From NCBI RefSeq assembly GCF_900142925.1, contig NZ_FRCN01000017.1:79838-143837 (forward strand): 64,000 bases of DNA, read 5' to 3'. Position 1 is the first letter of the stretch, and each line of letters opens with the position of its first letter. Source of the stretch: Chitinophaga sp. CF418 (GTDB lineage Bacteria; Bacteroidota; Bacteroidia; Chitinophagales; Chitinophagaceae). The position numbers and the translations under genes were made by a program. Shown in pieces: positions 35,575-42,959 of the stretch. The notes under the pieces were generated by a model. It had not been told where the DNA came from, ran no database searches, and saw nothing but the letters and a program-made list of their open reading frames with translations.

Positions 35575-37275
35575 ATGAATCTGAACATTAAAAGTGCTCA
35601 GCAACGCACCTATGATGCTATCGTCATTGGCTCTGGCATCAGCGGAGGCTGGGCGGCCAAAGAGTTATGTGAAAAAGGACTGAAAACATTAGTATTGGAA
35701 AGAGGACGCAATGTAGAGCATGTCAAAGACTATGTAACCACCTTTAAAACACCCTGGGAGTTTCAGCACGGGGGACTAAATACGGAAAAGGACCTCTCAG
35801 AAGATCCTGTCCAGAGCGCGGAATACAACGAAGGCAACAGGCATTTCTTTGTACGCGATAAAGAGCACCCCTATATACAGGAAAAGCCTTTCAACTGGAT
35901 CAGAGGATACCAGGTAGGCGGTCGTTCCCTGACATGGGGACGCCAGAGCTACCGTTTGAGTGATCTCGATTTTGAGGCCAACCTAAAAGACGGTCACGCT
36001 GTGGACTGGCCTATCCGCTATCAGGACATTGCGCCCTGGTACAGCTATGTGGAACAGTTTGCAGGCATCAGCGGGCAGCCGGAAGGACTGGCGCAACTAC
36101 CTGATGGCGAGTTCCTCCCTCCCATGGAAATGAACATACTGGAAAAACATTTCCGGGAGCAGGTAAAGCAGCGCTTTGACGGACGTTGCGTCACTATCGG
36201 CAGAGTAGCTAACCTGACACGTGGCTGGCGTGGACGCGCCCCCTGCCAGTACCGTAACCTGTGCAGCCGTGGATGTCCTTATGGCGGTTATTTCAGCAGT
36301 AACGCCGCTACCCTGCCCGCAGCTGCGGCTACAGGCAATATGACGCTACGCCCCTTTTCCATCGTATCAGAGATCCTGTATGACAAAGAAAAAGGAAGCG
36401 CCAGCGGCGTACGCATAATAGATGCGGAGACTAAAGAGGTGATCGACTTCTATGCGAAGATCATTTTCCTGAACGCCTCCACCATTGGTTCTGCCTTTGT
36501 ACTGCTACACTCCACTTCGGATGCTTTCCCCAATGGCCTTGGCAACTCCAGCGACCTGGTAGGACGGCACCTGATGGACCACCATTTCAAGGTGGGTGCT
36601 ATGGGCGATTATCATGGCATGGAGGACTGGTATTACGAAGGCAGAAGGCCTACAGGCATCTATATTCCCCGCTTCCGTAACCTGGGCGATACCGCCTCTA
36701 AACGCGATTATTTACGTGGTTTTGGCTACCAGGGATACGGAGAGCGAGAAGGCTGGATGTATACCGGCCTCACGGAAGACGGCTTCGGCAAATCATTCAA
36801 AGATAAACTGCTGCGCCCCGGCAAGTGGTCATTCTGGCTGGGCGCCTGGGGCGAGACATTGCCCTATGCCGATAACAGGGTTACGCTGGATACTACTCAA
36901 CGCGATAAATGGGACCTGCCATTGGCCAGGGTGGCATTTAGCATCCGGGACAATGAAATGGCCATGCGCCAGGACATGCAGCACAGTGCAGCGGAAATGC
37001 TGGAAGAAAGCGGCTTTTCAAATGTAACTGGCTTTGATTACCATTACGTCGGAGGAGAATGTGTACATGAGATGGGCACTGCCCGTATGGGAAGAGACCC
37101 GAAGACATCTGTGCTCAATGGCAATAACCAGCTGCACGAGGTAAAGAACGTCTTTATAACAGATGGCAGTTGTATGACTTCGTCGGCCTGTCAGAATCCA
37201 TCACTGACATATATGGCGCTGACAGCAAGAGCCTGTGATTTTGCTGTCGGAGAACTAAAGAAGGGAAACCTCTGA
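35575..37275 (+). CDS. GMC-family flavoprotein oxidoreductase (sugar/gluconate dehydrogenase-like large subunit)
   Basis: The protein has 566 residues. The FAD-binding motif is AIVIGSGISGGWAAKEL (residues 15-31). The Cys-rich CQYRNLCSRGCPYGGYFSS (about 223-241) occurs in the gluconate 2-dehydrogenase group. ECVHEMGTARMG and CQNPSLTYMALTARA carry the catalytic His and Asn. It probably oxidises a sugar or sugar acid in the periplasm with the subunit encoded just upstream. It ends the long plus-strand series and is followed by a terminator at 37311-37342. Whether it works on EPS sugars is inference from position. Confidence 0.88.
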   Translation: MNLNIKSAQQRTYDAIVIGSGISGGWAAKELCEKGLKTLVLERGRNVEHVKDYVTTFKTPWEFQHGGLNTEKDLSEDPVQSAEYNEGNRHFFVRDKEHPYIQEKPFNWIRGYQVGGRSLTWGRQSYRLSDLDFEANLKDGHAVDWPIRYQDIAPWYSYVEQFAGISGQPEGLAQLPDGEFLPPMEMNILEKHFREQVKQRFDGRCVTIGRVANLTRGWRGRAPCQYRNLCSRGCPYGGYFSSNAATLPAAAATGNMTLRPFSIVSEILYDKEKGSASGVRIIDAETKEVIDFYAKIIFLNASTIGSAFVLLHSTSDAFPNGLGNSSDLVGRHLMDHHFKVGAMGDYHGMEDWYYEGRRPTGIYIPRFRNLGDTASKRDYLRGFGYQGYGEREGWMYTGLTEDGFGKSFKDKLLRPGKWSFWLGAWGETLPYADNRVTLDTTQRDKWDLPLARVAFSIRDNEMAMRQDMQHSAAEMLEESGFSNVTGFDYHYVGGECVHEMGTARMGRDPKTSVLNGNNQLHEVKNVFITDGSCMTSSACQNPSLTYMALTARACDFAVGELKKGNL

Positions 37276-37310
37276 TCTTTTATTGATAAACCGTCCACAA
37301 GCAATGAAAA

Positions 37311-37342
37311 GGGCTGTCTCTGATTGAGGCAGCTTCTTTTTT
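37311..37342 (+). terminator. Terminator after the GMC gene
   Basis: Stem GGCTGTCTC / GAGGCAGCT with one G-U pair and a 5-base loop, followed by a run of six T residues. It overlaps the last codons of the converging deaminase gene. Confidence 0.75.
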
Positions 37343-37778
37343 ATTCACCTATATCCTCATTCCAGAGCTCAGGATGCTGCTGAATGAACGTTTGCATCAT
37401 CTCTATACATTCCTCATTATTTTCTACAGTCAGTCCCACATTATGGGCTTTTAACAGCCCCTCTGCACCCATGAATGTTTTATTCTCGCCGATCACAACT
37501 TTCGGGATGCCGTATAGCAGTATGGCGCCGGTACACATTGGACAGGGAGATAATGTTGTATACAGTACGCATTCTCTGTAAGTAGCCGCCGTAAGCCTTC
37601 CTGCATTTTCAAGCGCGTCCATTTCCCCATGCAGGATAACACTGCCTTTCTGTACCCTGCGGTTATGTCCACGGCCGATGATTTCTCCTTTATGTACAAG
37701 CACAGATCCAATAGGGATACCACCTTCGTTAAGGCCCTTTAATGCCTCTTCTATTGCGGCTTTCATGAAATTGTCCAT
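37341..37778 (-). CDS. Cytosine deaminase, yeast Fcy1 type
   Basis: Start chosen at 37778 (145 residues), which begins the deaminase domain; the open frame runs 156 bases further with Cys-rich, unconserved sequence. Zinc ligands are His50 in HGE (proton-shuttle Glu52) and Cys79 and Cys82 in SPCPMC. RGHNRRVQKGSVILHGE, TLSPCPMCTGAI and GIPKVVIGEN, and the end EDIGE, match from memory the Saccharomyces cytosine deaminase very closely, more than guanine deaminase or TadA. It should convert cytosine to uracil for pyrimidine salvage. It sits alone between two terminators, on the minus strand. Confidence 0.85.
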   Translation of the reverse strand: MDNFMKAAIEEALKGLNEGGIPIGSVLVHKGEIIGRGHNRRVQKGSVILHGEMDALENAGRLTAATYRECVLYTTLSPCPMCTGAILLYGIPKVVIGENKTFMGAEGLLKAHNVGLTVENNEECIEMMQTFIQQHPELWNEDIGE

Positions 37779-37942
37779 AGCATTATATCTTGATAGTTGG
37801 AAAATGGGGGAATTCAAGTGACAGCTGTTACCGCTTATGCAACACTGCGTATATTCTAATATACAGTATAATTCCCGAATTACGGGAGAGATACGGTGGT
37901 ACATTCCATGCAGGTCTCCCCGGGCTTGCATCATTCGAAATA

Positions 37943-37974
37943 AAAAAACCGCCTCATATGAGACGGTCCTTTTA
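37943..37974 (-). terminator. Terminator after metK
   Basis: On the minus strand: CCGTCTCATATGAGGCGG with a perfect CTCATATGAG core, followed by seven T residues. Confidence 0.8.
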
Positions 37975-37997
37975 AAATTATTTCTCAGCAGATACTA

Positions 37998-39251
37998 TTA
38001 CAATCCGAAAGCCGATTTTACTTTGTCAACATAATCCAGTTTTTCCCAGGTAAACAGTTCCACTTCTACTTTCTTCTCATTCTTTTTACCCTTGTTGAAT
38101 ACCTTGGTAACTACCTTGCTGTCGCGGCCCATGTGACCATAAGCTGCTGTATCGCTGTAGATAGGATTACGCAGTTTCAGACGCTGCTCGATAGCGTACG
38201 GACGCAGGTCGAAGATCTGTTCTACCTTTTTGGCGATCTCACCATCGGTCAGTTTTACTTTGGCTGTACCGCGGGTATCAATGAAGAGACCACAAGGTTT
38301 AGCCACACCGATTGCGTAAGATACCTGTACCAGCGCTTCGTCGCAAAGACCTGCAGCTACCAGGTTTTTAGCGATGTGACGGGTAGCATAAGCCGCAGAA
38401 CGGTCTACTTTGGAAGGATCTTTACCGGAGAAGGCACCACCACCGTGAGCACCTTTACCACCGTAGGTATCAACGATGATCTTACGGCCGGTTAAGCCCG
38501 TATCACCGTGAGGACCACCGATCACGAACTTACCGGTTGGGTTGATATGATAAGTGATCTTGTCATTGAACAGTGCCTGTAATTCTGGTTTCAGCTGGGC
38601 CTTTACGCGAGGGATCAGGATGTTGATCATGTCGCTCTTGATCTTAGCCAGCATCTTGTCTTCAGCATCGAAATCATCGTGCTGTGTAGAGATAACGATG
38701 GTGTCAATACGAACAGGCTTGTTATCGTCAGAATATTCGATGGTCACCTGTGACTTTGCATCAGGACGCAGGTAAGCTATCTCTTTATTCTCGCGGCGAA
38801 CAGCTGCCAGTTCGATCAGTAGTTTGTGAGCGAGGTCCAGCGCCAGTGGCATATAGTTTTCAGTTTCGCGGGTAGCATAACCGAACATCATACCCTGGTC
38901 ACCAGCGCCCTGTTCTTCAGGGTTCTTACGCTCAACGCCCTGGTTGATATCCGGAGACTGCTCATGAATAGCAGAGAAGATACCACAGGAGTTAGCCTCG
39001 AACATGTATTCACTCTTTGTATAGCCTATCTTACGGATTACCTCACGAGCAATTTCCTGCACATCCAGGTAAGCTTCAGATTTTACTTCACCAGCCAGAA
39101 CTACCTGACCGGTTGTCACTAACGTTTCACAAGCTACTTTTGAAGTGGTATCATAAGCAAGGAAATGATCAATCAGTGCGTCGGATATCTGATCGGCCAC
39201 TTTATCCGGATGGCCTTCGGAAACAGATTCTGAGGTAAATAAATAAGGCAT
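37998..39251 (-). CDS. metK: S-adenosylmethionine synthase
   Basis: The protein has 417 residues. It begins PYLFTSESVSEGHPDKVADQISDA, with the catalytic His in GHPDK, and has GDQGMMFGYA (ATP region) and the phosphate loop GGAFSGKDPSKVDRSAAY. Length is a little above E. coli MetK because of a Lys-rich insert near the end (FNKGKKNEKKVEV). It makes SAM from methionine and ATP in the cytoplasm. A perfect -7 box lies 94 bases upstream (39345-39352), and a terminator follows the gene, so it is a single-gene unit. Confidence 0.97.
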   Translation of the reverse strand: MPYLFTSESVSEGHPDKVADQISDALIDHFLAYDTTSKVACETLVTTGQVVLAGEVKSEAYLDVQEIAREVIRKIGYTKSEYMFEANSCGIFSAIHEQSPDINQGVERKNPEEQGAGDQGMMFGYATRETENYMPLALDLAHKLLIELAAVRRENKEIAYLRPDAKSQVTIEYSDDNKPVRIDTIVISTQHDDFDAEDKMLAKIKSDMINILIPRVKAQLKPELQALFNDKITYHINPTGKFVIGGPHGDTGLTGRKIIVDTYGGKGAHGGGAFSGKDPSKVDRSAAYATRHIAKNLVAAGLCDEALVQVSYAIGVAKPCGLFIDTRGTAKVKLTDGEIAKKVEQIFDLRPYAIEQRLKLRNPIYSDTAAYGHMGRDSKVVTKVFNKGKKNEKKVEVELFTWEKLDYVDKVKSAFGL

Positions 39252-39344
39252 AAAATAATTGAATTTCGCTTTTAGATTAGTATTGAATTAGTACAATTTA
39301 CCAACTTTTTGCATTTTGGTGGTATGCCTCATGGTAAACTGGGG

Positions 39345-39352
39345 CAAAAATA
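39345..39352 (-). promoter_or_regulatory. metK -7 box
   Basis: On the minus strand TATTTTTG matches TAnnTTTG. The leader would be about 85 bases. The -33 TTG is not clear. Confidence 0.5.
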
Positions 39353-39390
39353 GGAAAATAGTTTGAGAATGAGCTTTTCAGCGAATAAAA

Positions 39391-39416
39391 AAAGCCCCGC
39401 TCGAAACGGGGCTTTT
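39391..39416 (-). terminator. Terminator after the glycogen-synthase-like gene
   Basis: On the minus strand: AAGCCCCG-TTTCGAG-CGGGGCTT followed by a run of T residues. It is nearly symmetrical and could work both ways. Confidence 0.85.
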
Positions 39417-39430
39417 CTGTAGAGAAAAAA

Positions 39431-40249
39431 TTATTTTCCAAGTAGCTGGGTATATAATTGCAGATAATCCGCGAGGTCCTCATTGTCCTTTTTGTAAGGG
39501 AGAATGATCTTGCCTTTTTCCGCTTTCAGTTCATCCACTACTTTCTTTTCTGTCTTTTCACCTGCCAGTACCACAGCATCGGCATATTTACCGGCGCCTC
39601 TGTTCAGGGCACTGTTGGTACCTTCTTTATATAACTCCAGGTCTTTTTCTTTGATCTGGGTGCTGATAGTAGCCTTCTTCACAAAGCCGGCGCCCAGTTT
39701 TTCCTTAAAGGAATTAGGCTCCATGGAGTATACCACTTTGGAATGGGCAAATACCGGTTCTTTCTTGTAAGCAGTCTTCAGGTATAAAGGGATCAGTGAA
39801 GTCATCCATCCGCTACAGTGAATAATGTCCGGCGGCCAGCCAAACTTCTTTACTGTTTCCAGCGCTCCTTTACAGAAAAATACTGCACGGGCTGCATTAT
39901 CGTCATAGAATTGCTCGTTTTCGTCCGTGAACAGTGTCTTACGCTTGAAGTAATCTTCATTGTCCAGGAAATAAACCTGCAAACGGGCATTGGGCAATGA
40001 TGCCACCTTGATAATCAACGGATAATCGTCACCCTCTATCACAATGTTAATGCCAGACAGTCTTACCACCTCGTGTAACCGGTGCCTTCTCTCGTTGATA
40101 ATGCCAAACCGGGGCATGATCACCCGCACTTCCAGCCCGGACTCATTGGACTTAATTGCCATTTTATTGACCATATTCGCATACTCTGTTAATTCCAGAT
40201 AAGGCGACATTTCCTGAGCAATAAAAAGAATTCGTTTCTTTGTGGACAT
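39431..40249 (-). CDS. Half-length glycogen/starch synthase-like protein (N-terminal GT5 domain only)
   Basis: The protein has 272 residues, about half of a glycogen synthase. ILFIAQEMSPYLELTEYANMV aligns with the N-terminal GT5 start, but the ADP-glucose-binding K-x-G-G is replaced by LELTEYA. IIHCSGWMTSLIPLYLK corresponds to the DWxxx-LxP-YLK region of GT5. The C-terminal GT-B half with the nucleotide-sugar site is absent. So it is probably not an active glycogen synthase; it may be a regulatory or binding relative. It is divergent from panC with overlapping promoter boxes. Annotation pipelines would likely call it glycogen synthase. Confidence 0.8.
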   Translation of the reverse strand: MSTKKRILFIAQEMSPYLELTEYANMVNKMAIKSNESGLEVRVIMPRFGIINERRHRLHEVVRLSGINIVIEGDDYPLIIKVASLPNARLQVYFLDNEDYFKRKTLFTDENEQFYDDNAARAVFFCKGALETVKKFGWPPDIIHCSGWMTSLIPLYLKTAYKKEPVFAHSKVVYSMEPNSFKEKLGAGFVKKATISTQIKEKDLELYKEGTNSALNRGAGKYADAVVLAGEKTEKKVVDELKAEKGKIILPYKKDNEDLADYLQLYTQLLGK

Positions 40250-40276
40250 CTAATGCTGATATTAATGCAGTAATTT

Positions 40277-40284
40277 TAAATTTG
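40277..40284 (+). promoter_or_regulatory. Candidate panC -7 box
   Basis: TAAATTTG fits TAnnTTTG; the leader would be about 70 bases. It sits 5 bases from the opposite-strand box, so the two divergent promoters would compete. Confidence 0.4.
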
Positions 40285-40289
40285 GTTTG

Positions 40290-40297
40290 CAAAATTA
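40290..40297 (-). promoter_or_regulatory. -7 box of the glycogen-synthase-like gene
   Basis: On the minus strand TAATTTTG fits TAnnTTTG, with a TTG 23 bases upstream. The leader would be about 35 bases. Confidence 0.5.
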
Positions 40298-40358
40298 CGG
40301 ATTTTTAACGGAAGAAAAGACAAATTGGCACTTTTAACATCCTTTTAAGCAATAAATT

Positions 40359-41216
40359 ATGTATCTGTTCAAGCGGAAAGACGATCTCGAAAGGCACTTA
40401 TCAACAGCACGGAAAGAGGGTAAACGTATTGGTTTTGTGCCAACTATGGGCGCATTGCATCAGGGCCATCTGTCCCTTATTGGAGCCGCAAAAGAAAACA
40501 CCGACCTCGTCGTGTGCAGCATATTTGTCAACCCGACCCAGTTTAATGATCCGGCAGATTTTGAGAAATATCCCATTACAATAGACCAGGACATTCTGCA
40601 GCTTACCGGCGCCGGCAACGATGTACTGTTCCTGCCATCTGTGCAGGAAATGTACCCAACGGGGCTGGCCCCCGAAATGCACTATGACTTCGGTCCCCTC
40701 GAAACGGTACTGGAAGGCGCCCACCGCCCCGGACACTTCCAGGGTGTTGGCCAGGTGGTACATAAGCTGTTAAGCCTCGTTCAGCCCGACAAGCTCTTCA
40801 TGGGACAGAAGGACTTTCAGCAGTGCCTGATAATCAACCGTCTGATCAAACTGTTACATTTAGACGTTGAGCTGGTCATCTGCCCTACCCTCCGTGAACA
40901 GGATGGGCTGGCCATGAGCAGCCGAAACCTCCGCCTCAATCCGGCAGAAAGACAGAACGCCCTGCACATTTCCCGTGCGCTATATTATATAAAAGATCAT
41001 CTCACCCAGGCCCCCCTGACGGAAATAGCAGGCAAGGCCATTAACGAGCTGAAAGGTAATGGTTTCGATGTTGATTACCTCGATATGGTATCCATAGCGC
41101 CCGACGGGAACATCAATTTCCCCTCCGCTCCCGGTACAGATCCGCTTTATGCCGTCGTAGCCGCCAGGGAGATCAGCAGTAATGTCAGGCTGATCGACAA
41201 TATGCAGGTAAACTGA
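40359..41216 (+). CDS. panC: Pantothenate synthetase
   Basis: The protein has 285 residues. It has the family ATP-binding block FVPTMGALHQGHLSLI (with the HxGH motif), VNPTQFNDPADFEKYP, LFMGQKDFQQCLII and REQDGLAMSSRNLRL, all pantoate-beta-alanine ligase landmarks, at full length. It joins pantoate to beta-alanine using ATP. panD follows after 128 bases with its own promoter box; panB is about 5 kb downstream. The full pantothenate branch from ketoisovalerate, except panE, is thus near one another. Confidence 0.97.
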   Translation: MYLFKRKDDLERHLSTARKEGKRIGFVPTMGALHQGHLSLIGAAKENTDLVVCSIFVNPTQFNDPADFEKYPITIDQDILQLTGAGNDVLFLPSVQEMYPTGLAPEMHYDFGPLETVLEGAHRPGHFQGVGQVVHKLLSLVQPDKLFMGQKDFQQCLIINRLIKLLHLDVELVICPTLREQDGLAMSSRNLRLNPAERQNALHISRALYYIKDHLTQAPLTEIAGKAINELKGNGFDVDYLDMVSIAPDGNINFPSAPGTDPLYAVVAAREISSNVRLIDNMQVN

Positions 41217-41298
41217 CCGGCAGGACCGTTTTTAACAACCGGTACTTCTCCCGGGGAGCACGCCGGGCGCTGCGGAGCACTGTATTATATTTTTTCCC

Positions 41299-41306
41299 TA
41301 CTTTTG
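41299..41306 (+). promoter_or_regulatory. panD -7 box
   Basis: TACTTTTG matches TAnnTTTG, 39 bases before the ATG; the start site would fall near 41313. A CTG 18 bases upstream is the only -33 candidate. A small CCCAC-AGTA-GTGGG hairpin (41319-41332) followed by T residues lies in the leader. Confidence 0.5.
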
Positions 41307-41344
41307 CCCTACACCAGACCCACAGTAGTGGGATATTTTTTATC

Positions 41345-41689
41345 ATGCACATCGAAGTACTGAAAAGTAAAATACACAGAGCAGTTATCACCGAAGCGAA
41401 CTTACAATACGTAGGAAGTATTACTATTGACGAAGATCTGCTGGAAGCTGCTAACCTTATCGAATACGAAAAAGTACAGGTAGTGAACGTAAATAACGGG
41501 GAACGCCTGGAAACCTATATCATCAAAGGAAAACGCGGTTCAGGTGTTGTTTGTATGAATGGCCCCGCTGCCCGCCTTTGCGCGGTTGGCGATATCGTTA
41601 TCATCATCTCTTACGCATCTATGGACTTTGAGGAAGCTAAGAAGCATACCCCCATCGCCATATTCCCGAAAGAAAATAATAAATTGTAA
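41345..41689 (+). CDS. panD: Aspartate 1-decarboxylase proenzyme
   Basis: The protein has 114 residues, the usual size. The self-cleavage site Gly24-Ser25 is in QYVGSITID; Ser25 becomes the pyruvoyl group. Lys9 (LKSKIHRA), Tyr and Arg-containing RGSGVVCMNGPAAR complete the active site. It makes beta-alanine for PanC. The downstream membrane-protein gene begins 27 bases after its stop. Confidence 0.97.
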   Translation: MHIEVLKSKIHRAVITEANLQYVGSITIDEDLLEAANLIEYEKVQVVNVNNGERLETYIIKGKRGSGVVCMNGPAARLCAVGDIVIIISYASMDFEEAKKHTPIAIFPKENNKL

Positions 41690-41716
41690 CCGCTGGATCC
41701 CAAAAAGACGATTACT

Positions 41717-42733
41717 ATGCCCAAATTTTTGAAGTTCATCTGCTTTTTAGCCATTGGGCTAGGATTAGTCTGGCTTGTTACGCATAATCTTACAGATAAG
41801 GAGAAGGATGACATCTTCAACTCTTTAGAGCATGCTAATTACTGGCTGCTGATCCCTGTTATTATAGTCGGCATTGCCAGTCACTGGTACCGGGCTGTCC
41901 GCTGGAAGCTTATCATGGAGCCTATGGGCTATCATCCCGGTACACTGAATACATTCTTTGCCGTAATGGTAGGCTACCTGGCCAACCTGGCGGTGCCCCG
42001 CCTGGGAGAAGTGACCCGCTGCGGTATCGTAGCCCGTTATGAAAAGATCCCGGTAGATAAACTGGTAGGTACCATGATCGCGGAACGTGCTGTAGACATG
42101 CTGCTCCTGCTCATTCTCATGGTGATCACGATCGTTATTCAGATAGACGTGATCGGTGGACTGTTCATCGCAGAGATCTGGCATCCCATTGAGAATAAGC
42201 TGGGTAAAGCAGGCAGCGCCCGTTCACTGATCATCGTAGGCATCATCATCATACTTATATTACTCACTTATATTGTTTTCCGCCTCATTGCCCGTTCAAG
42301 GATAGGCATCAAGCTCCGTGCACTGGCCCATGGCGTATGGGACGGCATCCGTTCCATCGGTCAGATGGAAAAGAAAGGCTGGTTTATATTCTATTCAATA
42401 CTGATCTGGATGATGTACTTCGCCATGATGTACCTGGGCTTTTATTGTATGCAGGAAACCCGTTACCTGGGACTGAAAGCCGCACTGGCAGTACTCATTA
42501 TCGGCAGTGTAGGTATGATCGTAACACCCGGCGGTACCGGCGCTTACCAGTTCCTCGTACAAAGGACCCTCATGGTATATGGCGTGCTCGATACCACAGC
42601 TTATGCCTTCGGATGGATCGTATGGTCGGCCCAGACCCTGCTTGTACTCATCGTTGGCCTGGGTAGCCTGGTTGCCCTCCCCCTGCTGAACAAGTCACAG
42701 ACTCCATCCGCAAAAGCCGGCCAGACAGTCTGA
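41717..42733 (+). CDS. YbhN/UPF0104-type membrane protein (lysylphosphatidylglycerol synthase TM-domain family)
   Basis: The protein has 338 residues and 8 to 9 membrane helices. It has FFAVMVGYLANLAVPRLGEVTRCGIVAR (about 76-103; the PRxGE block is the family mark) and later IGSVGMIVTPGGTGAYQFL (about 262-280). Such proteins form the membrane half of MprF and flippase-like relatives; without the aminoacyl-transferase half the role is probably lipid handling. It follows panD by 27 bases, so it is likely co-transcribed. The substrate is unknown. Confidence 0.85.
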   Translation: MPKFLKFICFLAIGLGLVWLVTHNLTDKEKDDIFNSLEHANYWLLIPVIIVGIASHWYRAVRWKLIMEPMGYHPGTLNTFFAVMVGYLANLAVPRLGEVTRCGIVARYEKIPVDKLVGTMIAERAVDMLLLLILMVITIVIQIDVIGGLFIAEIWHPIENKLGKAGSARSLIIVGIIIILILLTYIVFRLIARSRIGIKLRALAHGVWDGIRSIGQMEKKGWFIFYSILIWMMYFAMMYLGFYCMQETRYLGLKAALAVLIIGSVGMIVTPGGTGAYQFLVQRTLMVYGVLDTTAYAFGWIVWSAQTLLVLIVGLGSLVALPLLNKSQTPSAKAGQTV

Positions 42734-42959
42734 GACCGGCGCTAATGCCCTCCGGATCATCCCCCTATAAATGATATATACAAGTATATCTAAGAAATAT
42801 ACTATAGATTATTGCCTATGTGCTATTCACTGTGGCTTTATAATTCCTTATCTTTAAGAATGCGTATCAGAAATTTAACATAGGATCTATTCCAAAAATC
42901 TGTATTGTTGTGATTAGCAGTATTAAACCAGTATAACCACAACCGTTAAATATCTTCAG

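Noticed and set aside
37779..37934. 52-residue N-terminal extension of the cytosine deaminase
   Set aside because: Cys-rich and unlike the family; the domain starts at the ATG at 37778.
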